Positions 15,771 through 23,999 of a stretch of DNA of 42,191 bases are shown piece after piece (the stretch's first letter is position 1; each line of letters opens with the position of its first letter). The DNA comes from an uncultured Lachnospiraceae bacterium (lineage in GTDB: Bacteria > Bacillota > Clostridia > Lachnospirales > Lachnospiraceae), in the NCBI GenBank assembly GCA_947627245.1, contig CANQVH010000028.1:1-42191 (forward strand), in the 5' to 3' direction. Made by a program: the position numbers and the translations under genes. The notes under the pieces were generated by a model. The model did no database searches and was not told where the DNA came from. It saw only the letters and a program-made list of their open reading frames with translations.

Positions 15771-17647
15771 TTCAGAACAAAGAAGCCTTGGCTCAGGTCC
15801 GTGAAGAGGCGAAGCAGACGCTTGGTTCTTATGACTGTCGGATCCTTGTTTGTTCCGGCACCGGATGTATCGCGACCGGTTCCGAGAAGATTTATGAGAA
15901 GTTTCTGGAGATTACGAAGGACGCGCCGGGCGTGGTGCTTGAGTTCGCGCCGCATGAGCAGGGCGCGCACGTCGGTGTGAAGAAGACCGGCTGTCAGGGC
16001 ATCTGCGAGCTGGGGCCGCTTGTCCGCATCCAGAAGGGCGATCAGGCGATCCAGTACACGAAGGTTCAGCCGGAGGATTGCGAGGAGATTTTCCGCAGCA
16101 GCGTGCAGGGCGACGAGGTGGTGGAGCGTCTTCTTTACAAGCAGAACGACGTTTCCTACAAGAGACCGGAGGAGATTCCGTTCATCGCGAAGCAGACACG
16201 CCTTGTGCTGGAGAACTGCGGCAGATTTGACGCGGAATCTCTCGACGAGTACATAGCGAGCGGCGGTTTTAAGGCGCTTGAAAAGGCAATGTTCGAGATG
16301 AGTCCGGACGAGATCATCAGCGAGGTGGACAAATCCGGTCTGCGCGGGCGCGGGGGCGGCGGCTTCCCGGCTGGACGCAAGTGGCAGCAGGTGGCGCGCC
16401 AGAAGGAGACCGTGCGCTACGTGGTCTGCAACGGCGACGAGGGCGATCCGGGCGCGTTCATGGACGGCTCCGTCATGGAGGGCGATCCTTACCGTCTGAT
16501 CGAGGGTATGATGATCGCGGCCTACGCGGTGAAGGCTGCGGACGGTTATATTTATGTGCGTGCGGAGTATCCGATGTCTGTGAAGCGTCTCCGCCACGCG
16601 ATCGCCCAGCTTGAGGAAAGAGGACTTTTGGGCGACAATATTCTGGGGAGCGATTTCTGTTTCCATATGCATATCAACCGCGGCGCGGGCGCGTTCGTCT
16701 GCGGCGAGGGTTCGGCGCTGACGGCGTCCATCGAGGGCAACCGCGGTATGCCGCGCGTGAAGCCGCCGAGGACCGTGGAGAAGGGCCTCTGGGAGAAGCC
16801 GACCGTGCTGAACAATGTCGAGACCTACGCAAATGTGCCGAAGATCGTGTTAAACGGCGCCGACTGGTACCGTGGCTACGGCACGGAGGGCAGCCCGGGC
16901 ACGAAGACCTTCTCCCTGACCGGTTCCATCCAGAACACAGGTCTGATCGAGGTGCCGATGGGGACGACGCTGCGCGAGATCATCTTCGACATCGGCGGCG
17001 GTCTGAAGGGCGGCGCGAAGTTCAAGGCCGTGCAGATCGGCGGACCGTCCGGCGGCTGTCTGACCGAGGAGCATCTGGACGTCCCGCTTGACTTTGACTC
17101 GGTGAAAAAGTACGGCGCGATCGTCGGTTCCGGCGGACTGGTCGTCATGGATGAGCACACCTGCATGGTTGAGGTGGCGCGCTTCTTTATGAGCTTTACG
17201 CAGAGGGAGTCCTGCGGAAAGTGTGTGCCGTGCCGCGAGGGAACGAAGCGTATGCTGGAGATTCTGGAAAAGATCGTCGCGGGCAAGGGCACGCTGGAGG
17301 ATCTCGACCGGCTGGAGGAGCTGGGCGAGATGGTGAAGAACATGGCGCTGTGCGGCCTCGGAAAGAGCGCGCCGCTGCCAGTGCTCTCCACGCTGCGCCT
17401 GTTCCGCAAGGAGTATGAGGAGCATATCGTCGACCACAAGTGCCGCGCGAAGGTCTGCCAGGCGATGAAGACCTATGTGATCGATCCGGAGACCTGTAAG
17501 GGCTGTTCGAAGTGCGCGAAGAACTGTCCGGTGGGCGCGATCACCGGCGAGCTCAAGAAGCCGTTTACGATCGATCCGCAGAAGTGTATCCACTGTGGCG
17601 CATGCAAAGAGAACTGCGCGTTCGGCGCGGTCCACATCGAGGACTAA
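15767..17647 (+). CDS. hydB: NuoF-like flavoprotein subunit of NAD-linked hydrogenase (HydB)
   Basis: 626-aa subunit that exchanges electrons with NAD(H) through FMN. In order: an N-terminal thioredoxin-like [2Fe-2S] domain (Cys29, Cys34, Cys76, Cys80); the NuoF core with the glycine-rich GLRGRGGGGFPAGRKW (191-206) for FMN/NAD; the ESCGKCVPCREGT [4Fe-4S] motif (Cys483, 486, 489, fourth ligand about 529); and a C-terminal two-[4Fe-4S] ferredoxin domain (about 575-620). This domain set is that of HydB/HndC of trimeric hydrogenases rather than of complex I. GGAGGTGG supports the ATG. Whether it bifurcates electrons to ferredoxin cannot be read from sequence. Confidence 0.94.
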   Translation: MIQNKEALAQVREEAKQTLGSYDCRILVCSGTGCIATGSEKIYEKFLEITKDAPGVVLEFAPHEQGAHVGVKKTGCQGICELGPLVRIQKGDQAIQYTKVQPEDCEEIFRSSVQGDEVVERLLYKQNDVSYKRPEEIPFIAKQTRLVLENCGRFDAESLDEYIASGGFKALEKAMFEMSPDEIISEVDKSGLRGRGGGGFPAGRKWQQVARQKETVRYVVCNGDEGDPGAFMDGSVMEGDPYRLIEGMMIAAYAVKAADGYIYVRAEYPMSVKRLRHAIAQLEERGLLGDNILGSDFCFHMHINRGAGAFVCGEGSALTASIEGNRGMPRVKPPRTVEKGLWEKPTVLNNVETYANVPKIVLNGADWYRGYGTEGSPGTKTFSLTGSIQNTGLIEVPMGTTLREIIFDIGGGLKGGAKFKAVQIGGPSGGCLTEEHLDVPLDFDSVKKYGAIVGSGGLVVMDEHTCMVEVARFFMSFTQRESCGKCVPCREGTKRMLEILEKIVAGKGTLEDLDRLEELGEMVKNMALCGLGKSAPLPVLSTLRLFRKEYEEHIVDHKCRAKVCQAMKTYVIDPETCKGCSKCAKNCPVGAITGELKKPFTIDPQKCIHCGACKENCAFGAVHIED

Positions 17648-17659
17648 GGAGGTGACGAT

Positions 17660-19351
17660 ATGGGAGTAATGACTATTGACGGTAGAAAAGTAAGCTTTAC
17701 CAATGAGAGAAATGTGCTGACGATCATCCGCAAGGCGGGGATCGATATTCCGACACTCTGCTACAATCCGGAGCTCTCCATCGTCGGAGATTGCCGCCTG
17801 TGTACCTGCGAGGACGACCGCGGGAGAATGTTTGCCACCTGCTCCGAGGAGCCGCGTGACGGCATGGTGATCTTTACGAATACGGCGAGGCTGAGAAAAT
17901 ACAGAAAGATGATCGTGGAGCTATTGCTGGCGGCTCATCATCGCGACTGTACGACCTGCGTGCGCAACGGCGAGTGCAGTCTGCAGAAGCTGGCGAAGCG
18001 CTTCAGCGTCATGGAGGTCAGCTACGACAATTATAAGGAGATGCATCCGCTGGACATGAGTTCCCCGTCCATCGTGCGCGACCCGAACAAGTGCACGCTC
18101 TGCGGCAACTGCGTGCGTGTCTGCTCGGAGCTTCAGGGCGTGGGCGCTCTGGACTTCGCGTACCGCGGAGCGGAGGCGATGGTGATTCCGGCGTTCAACA
18201 AGACGCTTGCCGAGACGGACTGCGTGAACTGCGGTCAGTGCCGCGTGCACTGCCCGACGGGCGCGATCAGCATCCATCACAACCGCACCGAGGTCTGGGA
18301 TGTGCTGTACGATCCGAACGTCCGCGTCGTGGCGCAGGTCGCTCCGGCCGTGCGCGTGGCCATCGGCAAAGAGTTCGGTTTTCCGAACGGTGAGAGCGTG
18401 ATGGGGCGCATCGTGAACGCGCTGCATCGCATGGGTTTTGACGAGGTGTACGACACGACGTTCAGCGCCGACCTGACGATCATGGAGGAGAGCGCGGAGT
18501 TTATCGACCGGATTTCGAAAGGAGAGAAGCTTCCGCTTCTGACCTCCTGCTGCCCGGCGTGGGTGAAGTTCGTGAAGGATCAGTATCCGGAATTCCTTGA
18601 CAACGTGTCGACCTGCCGCTCCCCGCAGGGGATGATGTCGGCGGTCGTGAAGGAATACTACCGCGATCCGGCGAACAATCCGGACGGGCGGAAGACCGTG
18701 ATGGTATCGATCATGCCGTGCACGGCGAAGAAAATGGAGGCGAAGCGTCCGAACAGCTTCACCGAGGGCGAGCAGGATACCGATTATGTGCTGACGACGG
18801 TCGAGCTGATTGACATGATCCAGACGACGGGTATCGATTTCGCGAATCTGGATCCGGAGTCGGCCGACGTTCCGTTCGGCTTCGGCTCCGGCGGCGGCGT
18901 GATCTTCGGCGTGACCGGCGGCGTGACGGAGGCGGTGATCCGTCGGCTGATGCCGGGACACGACAAGGTGACGCTCCAGAATATCGCGGAATGCGGCGTG
19001 CGCCAGGACGGTTTTATCCGCGAATTCTCTATCCCGTACAACGGCATGGATGTGAAGATCTGCGTGGCAAGCGGACTTGCGAACGCGCGTACGATTCTTG
19101 AGCAGGTCAAGAGCGGAGAGAAGGAGTACCACCTGATCGAGATCATGGCCTGCCGCAAGGGCTGCGTCATGGGCGGCGGTCAGCCGTACACCTTCGGCGA
19201 GGACAGCAAGGACGCCCGCACGGCAGGCATCTACCGCGCGGACAGCGAGGCGGCCGTCAAGAAGTGCAACGAGAACCCGATGATCACGGCGCTGTACGAC
19301 GGTCTCTTGAAGGGCAAGGAGCACAAGCTGCTGCACAACGAGGGATACTAA
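17660..19351 (+). CDS. hydA: [FeFe]-hydrogenase catalytic subunit HydA
   Basis: 563-aa cytoplasmic hydrogenase that interconverts protons and H2, disposing of reductant during fermentation. N-terminal [2Fe-2S] domain (Cys34, 45, 48, 61); His/Cys [4Fe-4S] cluster (His93 or 94, Cys97, 100, 106); two-[4Fe-4S] ferredoxin domain (Cys145, 148, 151, 155 and 188, 191, 194, 198). The H-cluster motifs are all intact: TSCCPAW (Cys297 the proton-relay Cys, Cys298), MPCTAKKME (Cys354) and MACRKGCVMGGG (Cys498, Cys502). AAGGAGGTGA lies before the ATG. The last gene of the operon; maturases HydEFG are not in the window. Presence with NuoE/NuoF-like subunits suggests the trimeric NAD- and possibly ferredoxin-linked type. 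Confidence 0.96.
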   Translation: MGVMTIDGRKVSFTNERNVLTIIRKAGIDIPTLCYNPELSIVGDCRLCTCEDDRGRMFATCSEEPRDGMVIFTNTARLRKYRKMIVELLLAAHHRDCTTCVRNGECSLQKLAKRFSVMEVSYDNYKEMHPLDMSSPSIVRDPNKCTLCGNCVRVCSELQGVGALDFAYRGAEAMVIPAFNKTLAETDCVNCGQCRVHCPTGAISIHHNRTEVWDVLYDPNVRVVAQVAPAVRVAIGKEFGFPNGESVMGRIVNALHRMGFDEVYDTTFSADLTIMEESAEFIDRISKGEKLPLLTSCCPAWVKFVKDQYPEFLDNVSTCRSPQGMMSAVVKEYYRDPANNPDGRKTVMVSIMPCTAKKMEAKRPNSFTEGEQDTDYVLTTVELIDMIQTTGIDFANLDPESADVPFGFGSGGGVIFGVTGGVTEAVIRRLMPGHDKVTLQNIAECGVRQDGFIREFSIPYNGMDVKICVASGLANARTILEQVKSGEKEYHLIEIMACRKGCVMGGGQPYTFGEDSKDARTAGIYRADSEAAVKKCNENPMITALYDGLLKGKEHKLLHNEGY

Positions 19352-19452
19352 AAACGCGGGTGCCCTGCACTCGCGGGGACGTCTGTCGCTGAAATCCCTG
19401 AGGCAGATGAACCGCGAATGAAAAGTTTTTTGCGACTGAAATAACAAAAAGA

Positions 19453-19497
19453 AACTCTGCGGAGAATGTGAAATTTGCAATCTCTGCAGAGTTTTTG
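19453..19497. terminator. Bidirectional terminator after hydA and the ZorB-like gene
   Basis: AACTCTGCGGAGA pairs with TCTCTGCAGAGTT (one wobble), followed by TTTTTG on the plus strand and a T-rich tail on the minus strand. A second GC-rich hairpin, GGCCGCC/GGCGGCC at 19544-19562, sits right after the minus-strand stop. Confidence 0.85.
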
Positions 19498-19575
19498 TGT
19501 AGATTGAGATTTTCCGCCGATGACGGGCACTGGTATCCGCTGTGGCCGCCTGATGGGCGGCCGTGTCTGTTACTG

Positions 19576-20568
19576 TTACTGCTCTGCTTCCGGCGTTTCC
19601 GCCGCGGCCGTATAGTCCATGATCTGCTTCAGCTCGTTGATCATTTCCTCGTCCTTGAGGCTGAACTTGATCTCCACACGCCTTGAGGCGTCCATGTTGA
19701 TCTGGCCGTTTTCGTCGAGGACCGGATTACTCATGGAGTGACCGTTTGCGGTGATCTTTTCACGTAACGAGGTCAGCTCCTGCTCGGTCAGAAAGGTATT
19801 CGCGCTTCCGAACAGATAGTTGGCGACGGCCAGCGCGCGTTCCTGCGAGAGCTGGAGATTGTAAAGATAATCGCCGCTCGTGTCGGTATAGCCGTCGATG
19901 CGAACCTCAGCCAGATAATCTTGGTATTTCTCGGCCACGAGCACCTTGCAGTAGATCGGAAGCACTTGGCTGAGCATCGCGTTTCCTTCCTCTGTCAGCA
20001 CGCTCTCATTGTGCGCGAAGAGGACGTTGGAGTCGAGCGCGATCGAGCCGTCTGCCTCGTCGATCGTGACGCCCAGATTGTTCTGGTCGAATTCCTGCTT
20101 CAGATCCGCGATCAGATCCGCCTTGATACCGATGATCTGCTCGATTTTTTGCTGTTGCTGGGCCATCAGCGTCTCCTGCTCGTCGAGCGCGGCCTGCTGC
20201 TGGAGCATCAGGGAATTCTGCTTTTCCAGCTCGGACTGCTGGGAGAGAACGAGAGCAGCCTGTGCGTCGAGATCCTTCTGCTGCTGCGCGACGAGAGCGG
20301 CCTGCTCATCCAGATCCGACTGCTGCTGTGTGAGCAGAGCGCTCTGTTCGTCGAGCAATCCCTGCCGCTCGTCTAGCTGCGCCTGCAGTTGCTCCTGTGT
20401 GAGCTGATGCTGGGCCTCCTCGGCAAGCCGTTCCTGATAGTTCTTCTGCGCCTGCATGAACGAGATGCACATGACAAGCACAAACAGAAGGAGAAGGCCG
20501 GCCATCATATCGGAATAGGAGCGCCAGATATTGTGGCGTTCGTAAGTTTTCTTTCGCTTAGTATACAT
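19576..20568 (-). CDS. MotB/ZorB-like peptidoglycan-anchored ion channel subunit
   Basis: 330-aa protein: short basic N-terminus, one membrane helix (about 19-40) with Asp20 at the position of the proton-carrying Asp of MotB-type subunits (SYSDMMAGLLLL), a Gln-rich coiled coil (45-145) built from 14-residue repeats, and an OmpA-type peptidoglycan-binding domain (about 180-305) with GYTDTSGDYLYN, LSQERALAVANYL and ASRRVEIKF motifs. The ATG at 20568 is chosen because an in-frame extension lacks hydrophobic or conserved character and GAGGG lies upstream. With the adjacent MotA-like gene it would form an ion-driven channel anchored to the wall. Acidic C-terminus. The closest type I recognise is ZorB, but no defence genes are adjacent. 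Confidence 0.85.
   Translation of the reverse strand: MYTKRKKTYERHNIWRSYSDMMAGLLLLFVLVMCISFMQAQKNYQERLAEEAQHQLTQEQLQAQLDERQGLLDEQSALLTQQQSDLDEQAALVAQQQKDLDAQAALVLSQQSELEKQNSLMLQQQAALDEQETLMAQQQQKIEQIIGIKADLIADLKQEFDQNNLGVTIDEADGSIALDSNVLFAHNESVLTEEGNAMLSQVLPIYCKVLVAEKYQDYLAEVRIDGYTDTSGDYLYNLQLSQERALAVANYLFGSANTFLTEQELTSLREKITANGHSMSNPVLDENGQINMDASRRVEIKFSLKDEEMINELKQIMDYTAAAETPEAEQ
20149..20373 (-). repeat. 42-bp repeats coding a Gln-rich coiled coil
   Basis: Residues 66-140 of the ZorB-like protein consist of five to six 14-residue units of the form L-D-E-Q-x-A-L-x-x-Q-Q-Q-x-D. The nucleotide units are also similar, so the coil could vary in length by unequal crossover without losing frame. 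Confidence 0.8.
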
Positions 20569-20596
20569 AAATCTGCCCTCACTTTGATGTGAATGC

Positions 20597-22063
20597 TTAT
20601 TTCTTTCGGAAGCCGCGGAACCGGCGCGAGCCGCCGATCTGCTCCTCGAGGCTGTCAAGCTTCTTTAGGGTGCGCTCAAGCAGCTCGGTCGTGTCGGGAT
20701 TTTCGCCCGCAAGCGCCTGTGAGATCTCGGCGTCCTGCTGTCTACGCTGAACGTCCTGCAGACGGGCGGATATGTCGGCGAGCTCCTGCTGCATTTCACG
20801 GGAGGACTGCACCGGGCCCATGCGGGCGATCTCGTCAGAGTAGCCCTGAAGGGTCTGGCTGTTTTTCTCCCAGACATCCGAGAACTTCTCAATAGACTGA
20901 TACATGAAGCGGATATATTCCTGATAAGTGGATTTCTGCTCCTCATTGATGCGCAAAGCCTCGCGCTGCGCCTCCGACAGTTGGTTGAGCGCCTGTGAAT
21001 TGTAGTCGCCCGTGCGGGACAGATTGTCCTGCAGCGATGTAAACGCCTGCTGCATGCGCGAGATCGAGCGATCCATGAATTCCATGTAATTGCCCTGCGC
21101 CTTTTCAAGCTCGGATACGCTCTTGCCGATCCGTGAGAAATCGTCTGCAAGCTCCTGACGCATCTGTCCCATCACGGTCTCGCAGACCTGCGCCATCACC
21201 TGCGCCTGATTCTGCGTAAAGGTGTCGACAATACGATTGATCCCGTTTGTCATGCGGCCGAACGCCGGTGTGATGACCTGCTCGAAGCTTTTTGTCATCT
21301 GCTCGACGAAAATGCCGGTCAGCTCCTGCGTCATTTCTTCGCGGTCCTTCTGCTTGCCGAGCATACGGGAGAGCGAATCAATCTCGTACGGCGGACGGAC
21401 ATTCAGATAGTAGGTGTCCAGAAATTCCTCCGTCAGAGCGGAGAGATTTGCAAATTCACTGCGCAGGTCAAAGGAATAGGCCAGCGACAGGGAAATGCCG
21501 TAGATCGAGGTGATGAACGCGACCTTGATGCCGTTGATCAGGGGCGACACCGAGCCTGCCATCTGCTCGTAGCCGGACGGGTCGAACTCGCGCAGTCCCA
21601 TGACAAGACCGACAAACGTGCCGAGAATGCCGAGACTGGTGAGGATGTCCGGGATCAGCTCAAGGATCCCGCGGCGTACATAATTCTCGATGGCTTCCTC
21701 GTTGATGAAATTCCGGATATCACAGGAGGAGTCTGAGTTGAGCTTCACCATGCGGCGGTACTGCTGATAACAGTCGTCCAGAAAGCGATTCTGAAACAAC
21801 GGAAGACCGCCGGAGAGTACCGCGCCGTTCTCGGCCGCATCCCGGATCGCCGCAGTCCCGCGCTTCAGCCCCCTGCATACCTGCATGAGCCGGAATATAC
21901 CGAAGGAGACTGCCGCGAGAACCATGAGCAGCATCACGGCAAGAAACGCGAGGTTGAACAGAAGCGTCCCCTGATCCACGTCCCGGCTGATGTACGTAAT
22001 GAAAGCACAGACGCCGACCGAGAGCACAGCGCCCAGAACGGAAATAAATCTTCGAGTGTACAA
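20597..22063 (-). CDS. MotA/TolQ/ZorA-like ion channel subunit with long coiled tail
   Basis: 488-aa membrane protein. Four predicted helices: about 8-26, 36-58, 136-157 and 176-199. The third holds the family signature GILGTFVGLVMGL and the fourth AFITSIYGISLSLAYSF, as in MotA, ExbB, TolQ and ZorA. Residues 205-488 are a long helical, coiled-coil cytoplasmic tail ending in the basic GSRRFRGFRKK. A long tail after the channel part is typical of ZorA, less so of MotA or ExbB. The start is TTG at 22063 behind AAGGAGG; no ATG is in frame nearby. It is 28 nt upstream of the ZorB-like gene, clearly one operon. The pair probably forms an ion-driven rotary channel; its output is unknown. Confidence 0.85.
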   Translation of the reverse strand: MYTRRFISVLGAVLSVGVCAFITYISRDVDQGTLLFNLAFLAVMLLMVLAAVSFGIFRLMQVCRGLKRGTAAIRDAAENGAVLSGGLPLFQNRFLDDCYQQYRRMVKLNSDSSCDIRNFINEEAIENYVRRGILELIPDILTSLGILGTFVGLVMGLREFDPSGYEQMAGSVSPLINGIKVAFITSIYGISLSLAYSFDLRSEFANLSALTEEFLDTYYLNVRPPYEIDSLSRMLGKQKDREEMTQELTGIFVEQMTKSFEQVITPAFGRMTNGINRIVDTFTQNQAQVMAQVCETVMGQMRQELADDFSRIGKSVSELEKAQGNYMEFMDRSISRMQQAFTSLQDNLSRTGDYNSQALNQLSEAQREALRINEEQKSTYQEYIRFMYQSIEKFSDVWEKNSQTLQGYSDEIARMGPVQSSREMQQELADISARLQDVQRRQQDAEISQALAGENPDTTELLERTLKKLDSLEEQIGGSRRFRGFRKK

Positions 22064-22115
22064 TATGATACCTCCTTATCTTAAATAGTAGAAAACTTTG
22101 CGTATGTATGTATTT

Positions 22116-22144
22116 ATTATAAAAAAGAATGCGCTCCGAGTAAA
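22116..22144 (-). promoter_or_regulatory. Sigma-A promoter for the ZorAB-like operon
   Basis: Minus-strand TTTACT (22139-22144) and perfect TATAAT (22116-22121) with 17 bp spacing, about 50 bp before the TTG start. Confidence 0.6.
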
Positions 22145-22188
22145 GTATTTTAAAAAAGTTTAAGAAAGATTAAGAAAAAAGTTTCATG

Positions 22189-22216
22189 TTGACGAAGCGG
22201 GAAAATGAAGTAAAAT
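22189..22216 (+). promoter_or_regulatory. Sigma-A promoter for malic enzyme
   Basis: TTGACG (22189-22194) and TAAAAT (22211-22216), spacing 16 bp. Just upstream, TTAAGAAA occurs twice 10 bp apart, a spacing that suits a response-regulator dimer. Confidence 0.5.
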
Positions 22217-22264
22217 AGAACATGATATGCAGATAAGGACAGAAAGATGCGGGAGGATGAGACT

Positions 22265-23437
22265 GTGGATTACGCGAAGGAATCACTGAGGATGCACTAT
22301 GAATGGAAGGGCAAGCTGGAGATGACGGCAAGAGCGTCCGTGGGGGACAGGGAGGCGCTGTCGCTTGCGTACACGCCGGGTGTTGCGCAACCGTGTCTGG
22401 AGATCCAGAAGGACGTCAGCAAGAGCTACGAGCTGACGCGCCGCTGGAATACGGTGGCGGTCGTGACGGACGGGACGGCGGTGCTCGGTCTGGGCGATAT
22501 CGGCCCGGAGGCAGGCATGCCCGTGATGGAAGGCAAGTGCGTGCTGTTCAAGGAATTTGGGGGCGTCGATGCGATTCCGCTGTGCGTGCGCAGCAAGGAT
22601 GTGGACGATATCGTGAACACGGTGGCTCTGCTCGCGGGCAGCTTCGGGGGCGTGAATCTGGAGGACATCAGCGCGCCGCGCTGTTTTGAGATCGAGCGGA
22701 AGCTGAAGGAGCGCTGCGATATCCCAATCTTTCATGACGACCAGCACGGTACGGCGGTCATCACGCTTGCCGGATTGATTAATGCGCTGAAGCTTGTGGG
22801 GAAGAAGATTGACGAGGTGAAGATCGTGACGAGCGGCGCGGGCGCGGCGGGGATCGCGATCATCCGTCTGCTGATGAGCATGGGTCTGAAGAATGTGATC
22901 ATGACAGACCGCACGGGTGCGATCTACGAGGGCCGCGAAGGACTGAATCCGATCAAGCAGGAGATGGCGCGGATCACGAATCGCAGCCGCGAGAGGGGGA
23001 CGCTTGCGGAGGTGATCCGGGGCGCGGATGTTTTCATCGGCGTATCGGCTCCCGGCACGCTGACAAAGGAGATGGTGCGGTCGATGGCAAAGGATCCGAT
23101 CATCTTTGCGTGCGCGAATCCGACGCCGGAGATCTTCCCCGAGGAGGCGAAGGCCGGAGGGGCGGCGGTCGTGTCGACCGGGCGCAGCGATTACCCGAAT
23201 CAGGTCAACAATGTCCTTGCGTTCCCGGGGATCTTCCGCGGAGCGCTTGATGTGAGGGCCTCCGATATCAACGACGAGATGAAGGTCGCGGCGGCCTATG
23301 CGCTCGCCGGACTCGTCGGTGAGAACGAGCTGAATGCGGATTATATCCTGCCGGCGGCGTTCGATCCGCGTGTAAAGGACGCGGTAGCGCAGGCGGTCGC
23401 CAAGGCGGCAAGAAAGAGCGGCGTGGCGAGGATCTGA
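22265..23437 (+). CDS. Malic enzyme (malate to pyruvate, NAD(P)-linked)
   Basis: 390-aa bacterial-type malic enzyme: oxidative decarboxylation of L-malate to pyruvate and CO2 with NAD(P)H formation, cytoplasmic. N-terminal malic domain with SLAYTPGVA and VLFKEFGGVDAIPL (catalytic Tyr and Lys region), metal-binding DISAPRCFEIE and FHDDQHGTA; C-terminal NAD domain with SGAGAAGIA. The GTG at 22265 is preferred because GGGAGG (22251-22256) is 8 nt away; an in-frame ATG at 22247 has a weaker site and would add six residues. Lacks the C-terminal phosphotransacetylase-like domain of long malic enzymes. Cofactor preference cannot be told. Confidence 0.93.
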   Translation: MDYAKESLRMHYEWKGKLEMTARASVGDREALSLAYTPGVAQPCLEIQKDVSKSYELTRRWNTVAVVTDGTAVLGLGDIGPEAGMPVMEGKCVLFKEFGGVDAIPLCVRSKDVDDIVNTVALLAGSFGGVNLEDISAPRCFEIERKLKERCDIPIFHDDQHGTAVITLAGLINALKLVGKKIDEVKIVTSGAGAAGIAIIRLLMSMGLKNVIMTDRTGAIYEGREGLNPIKQEMARITNRSRERGTLAEVIRGADVFIGVSAPGTLTKEMVRSMAKDPIIFACANPTPEIFPEEAKAGGAAVVSTGRSDYPNQVNNVLAFPGIFRGALDVRASDINDEMKVAAAYALAGLVGENELNADYILPAAFDPRVKDAVAQAVAKAARKSGVARI

Positions 23438-23573
23438 CACGGTCGGTTCGGTTTCGGCCGAAAGCTGATATGCGAAACAGGAATGGCATGGATGCGGTCG
23501 GTTTCGGGCGGTGTAGCAGAAAAATGCGGAGACATCGGCAGCAGAGATGTGGGAACACGGAAAGGGATATGCG

Positions 23574-23792
23574 ATGTTCGGAAAAAAGAAAGCGAGAGCA
23601 GAGAAAAAGACGTATGACGCGGCGCATTACAAGCCGGTGCTGCGCTGCAGCATCTGCAACGGGGAGCAGGTCGCGGGATTCCGGAATCTTGAGACCGGAA
23701 AGTTTGAGGAGGCCGCGCTGATCCGGAACGAACGGGAGCTGGCAGACTTTCTGGCGCAGTACGGGCTGGAGCATATTGACAAGGAGTACTGA
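23574..23792 (+). CDS. Small conserved CxxC protein, unknown function
   Basis: 72-aa protein, MFGKKKARAEKK at the start, a short basic helix, then LRCSICNGEQVAGFRNLETG and a C-terminal helical part with FLAQYGLEHID. The CSIC pair could bind metal or be redox active. I recall similar short proteins in Lachnospiraceae genomes without known function. ATG at 23574 follows a GGAAAGGG stretch. It lies 136 bp after malic enzyme in the same direction and may share its transcript. Confidence 0.75.
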   Translation: MFGKKKARAEKKTYDAAHYKPVLRCSICNGEQVAGFRNLETGKFEEAALIRNERELADFLAQYGLEHIDKEY

Positions 23793-23810
23793 CAGAAATC
23801 GGCGCGGATT

Positions 23811-23941
23811 CACAAGGCTTGGGACTGTAAGAATGACCGCAAATTCACAAGGCTTGAGATTGTAAGAATGACCGCAAAGTTACAAGGCTTGAGACTGTAA
23901 GAATGACCGCAAATTCACAAGGCTTGAGATTGTAAGAATGA
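23811..23941 (+). repeat. 35-bp direct tandem repeat, nearly four copies
   Basis: Units begin CACAAGGCTTGRGAYTGTAA at 23811, 23846, 23881 and 23916; the last is cut short at GACCG. Units differ at only a few positions. There is no spacer sequence, so it is not a CRISPR array. It fills the gap between the CxxC protein and the DUF362 gene. Confidence 0.93.
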
Positions 23942-23999
23942 CCGGGGCAGGGATGATAGGCTTGTTGACCGTCCGGCAGAGAAAAATAGGAGTGCAATT

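Noticed and set aside
17921..19480. Open frame of 519 codons on the minus strand
   Set aside because: Antisense to hydA, His/Arg-rich translation, a by-product of GC-rich codons in the real gene.
19576..22063. Complete Zorya defence system
   Set aside because: No ZorC, ZorD or ZorE-like gene is present on either side; neighbours are housekeeping metabolism.
23811..23941. CRISPR array
   Set aside because: The 35-bp units follow each other directly; there are no unique spacers and no cas genes.
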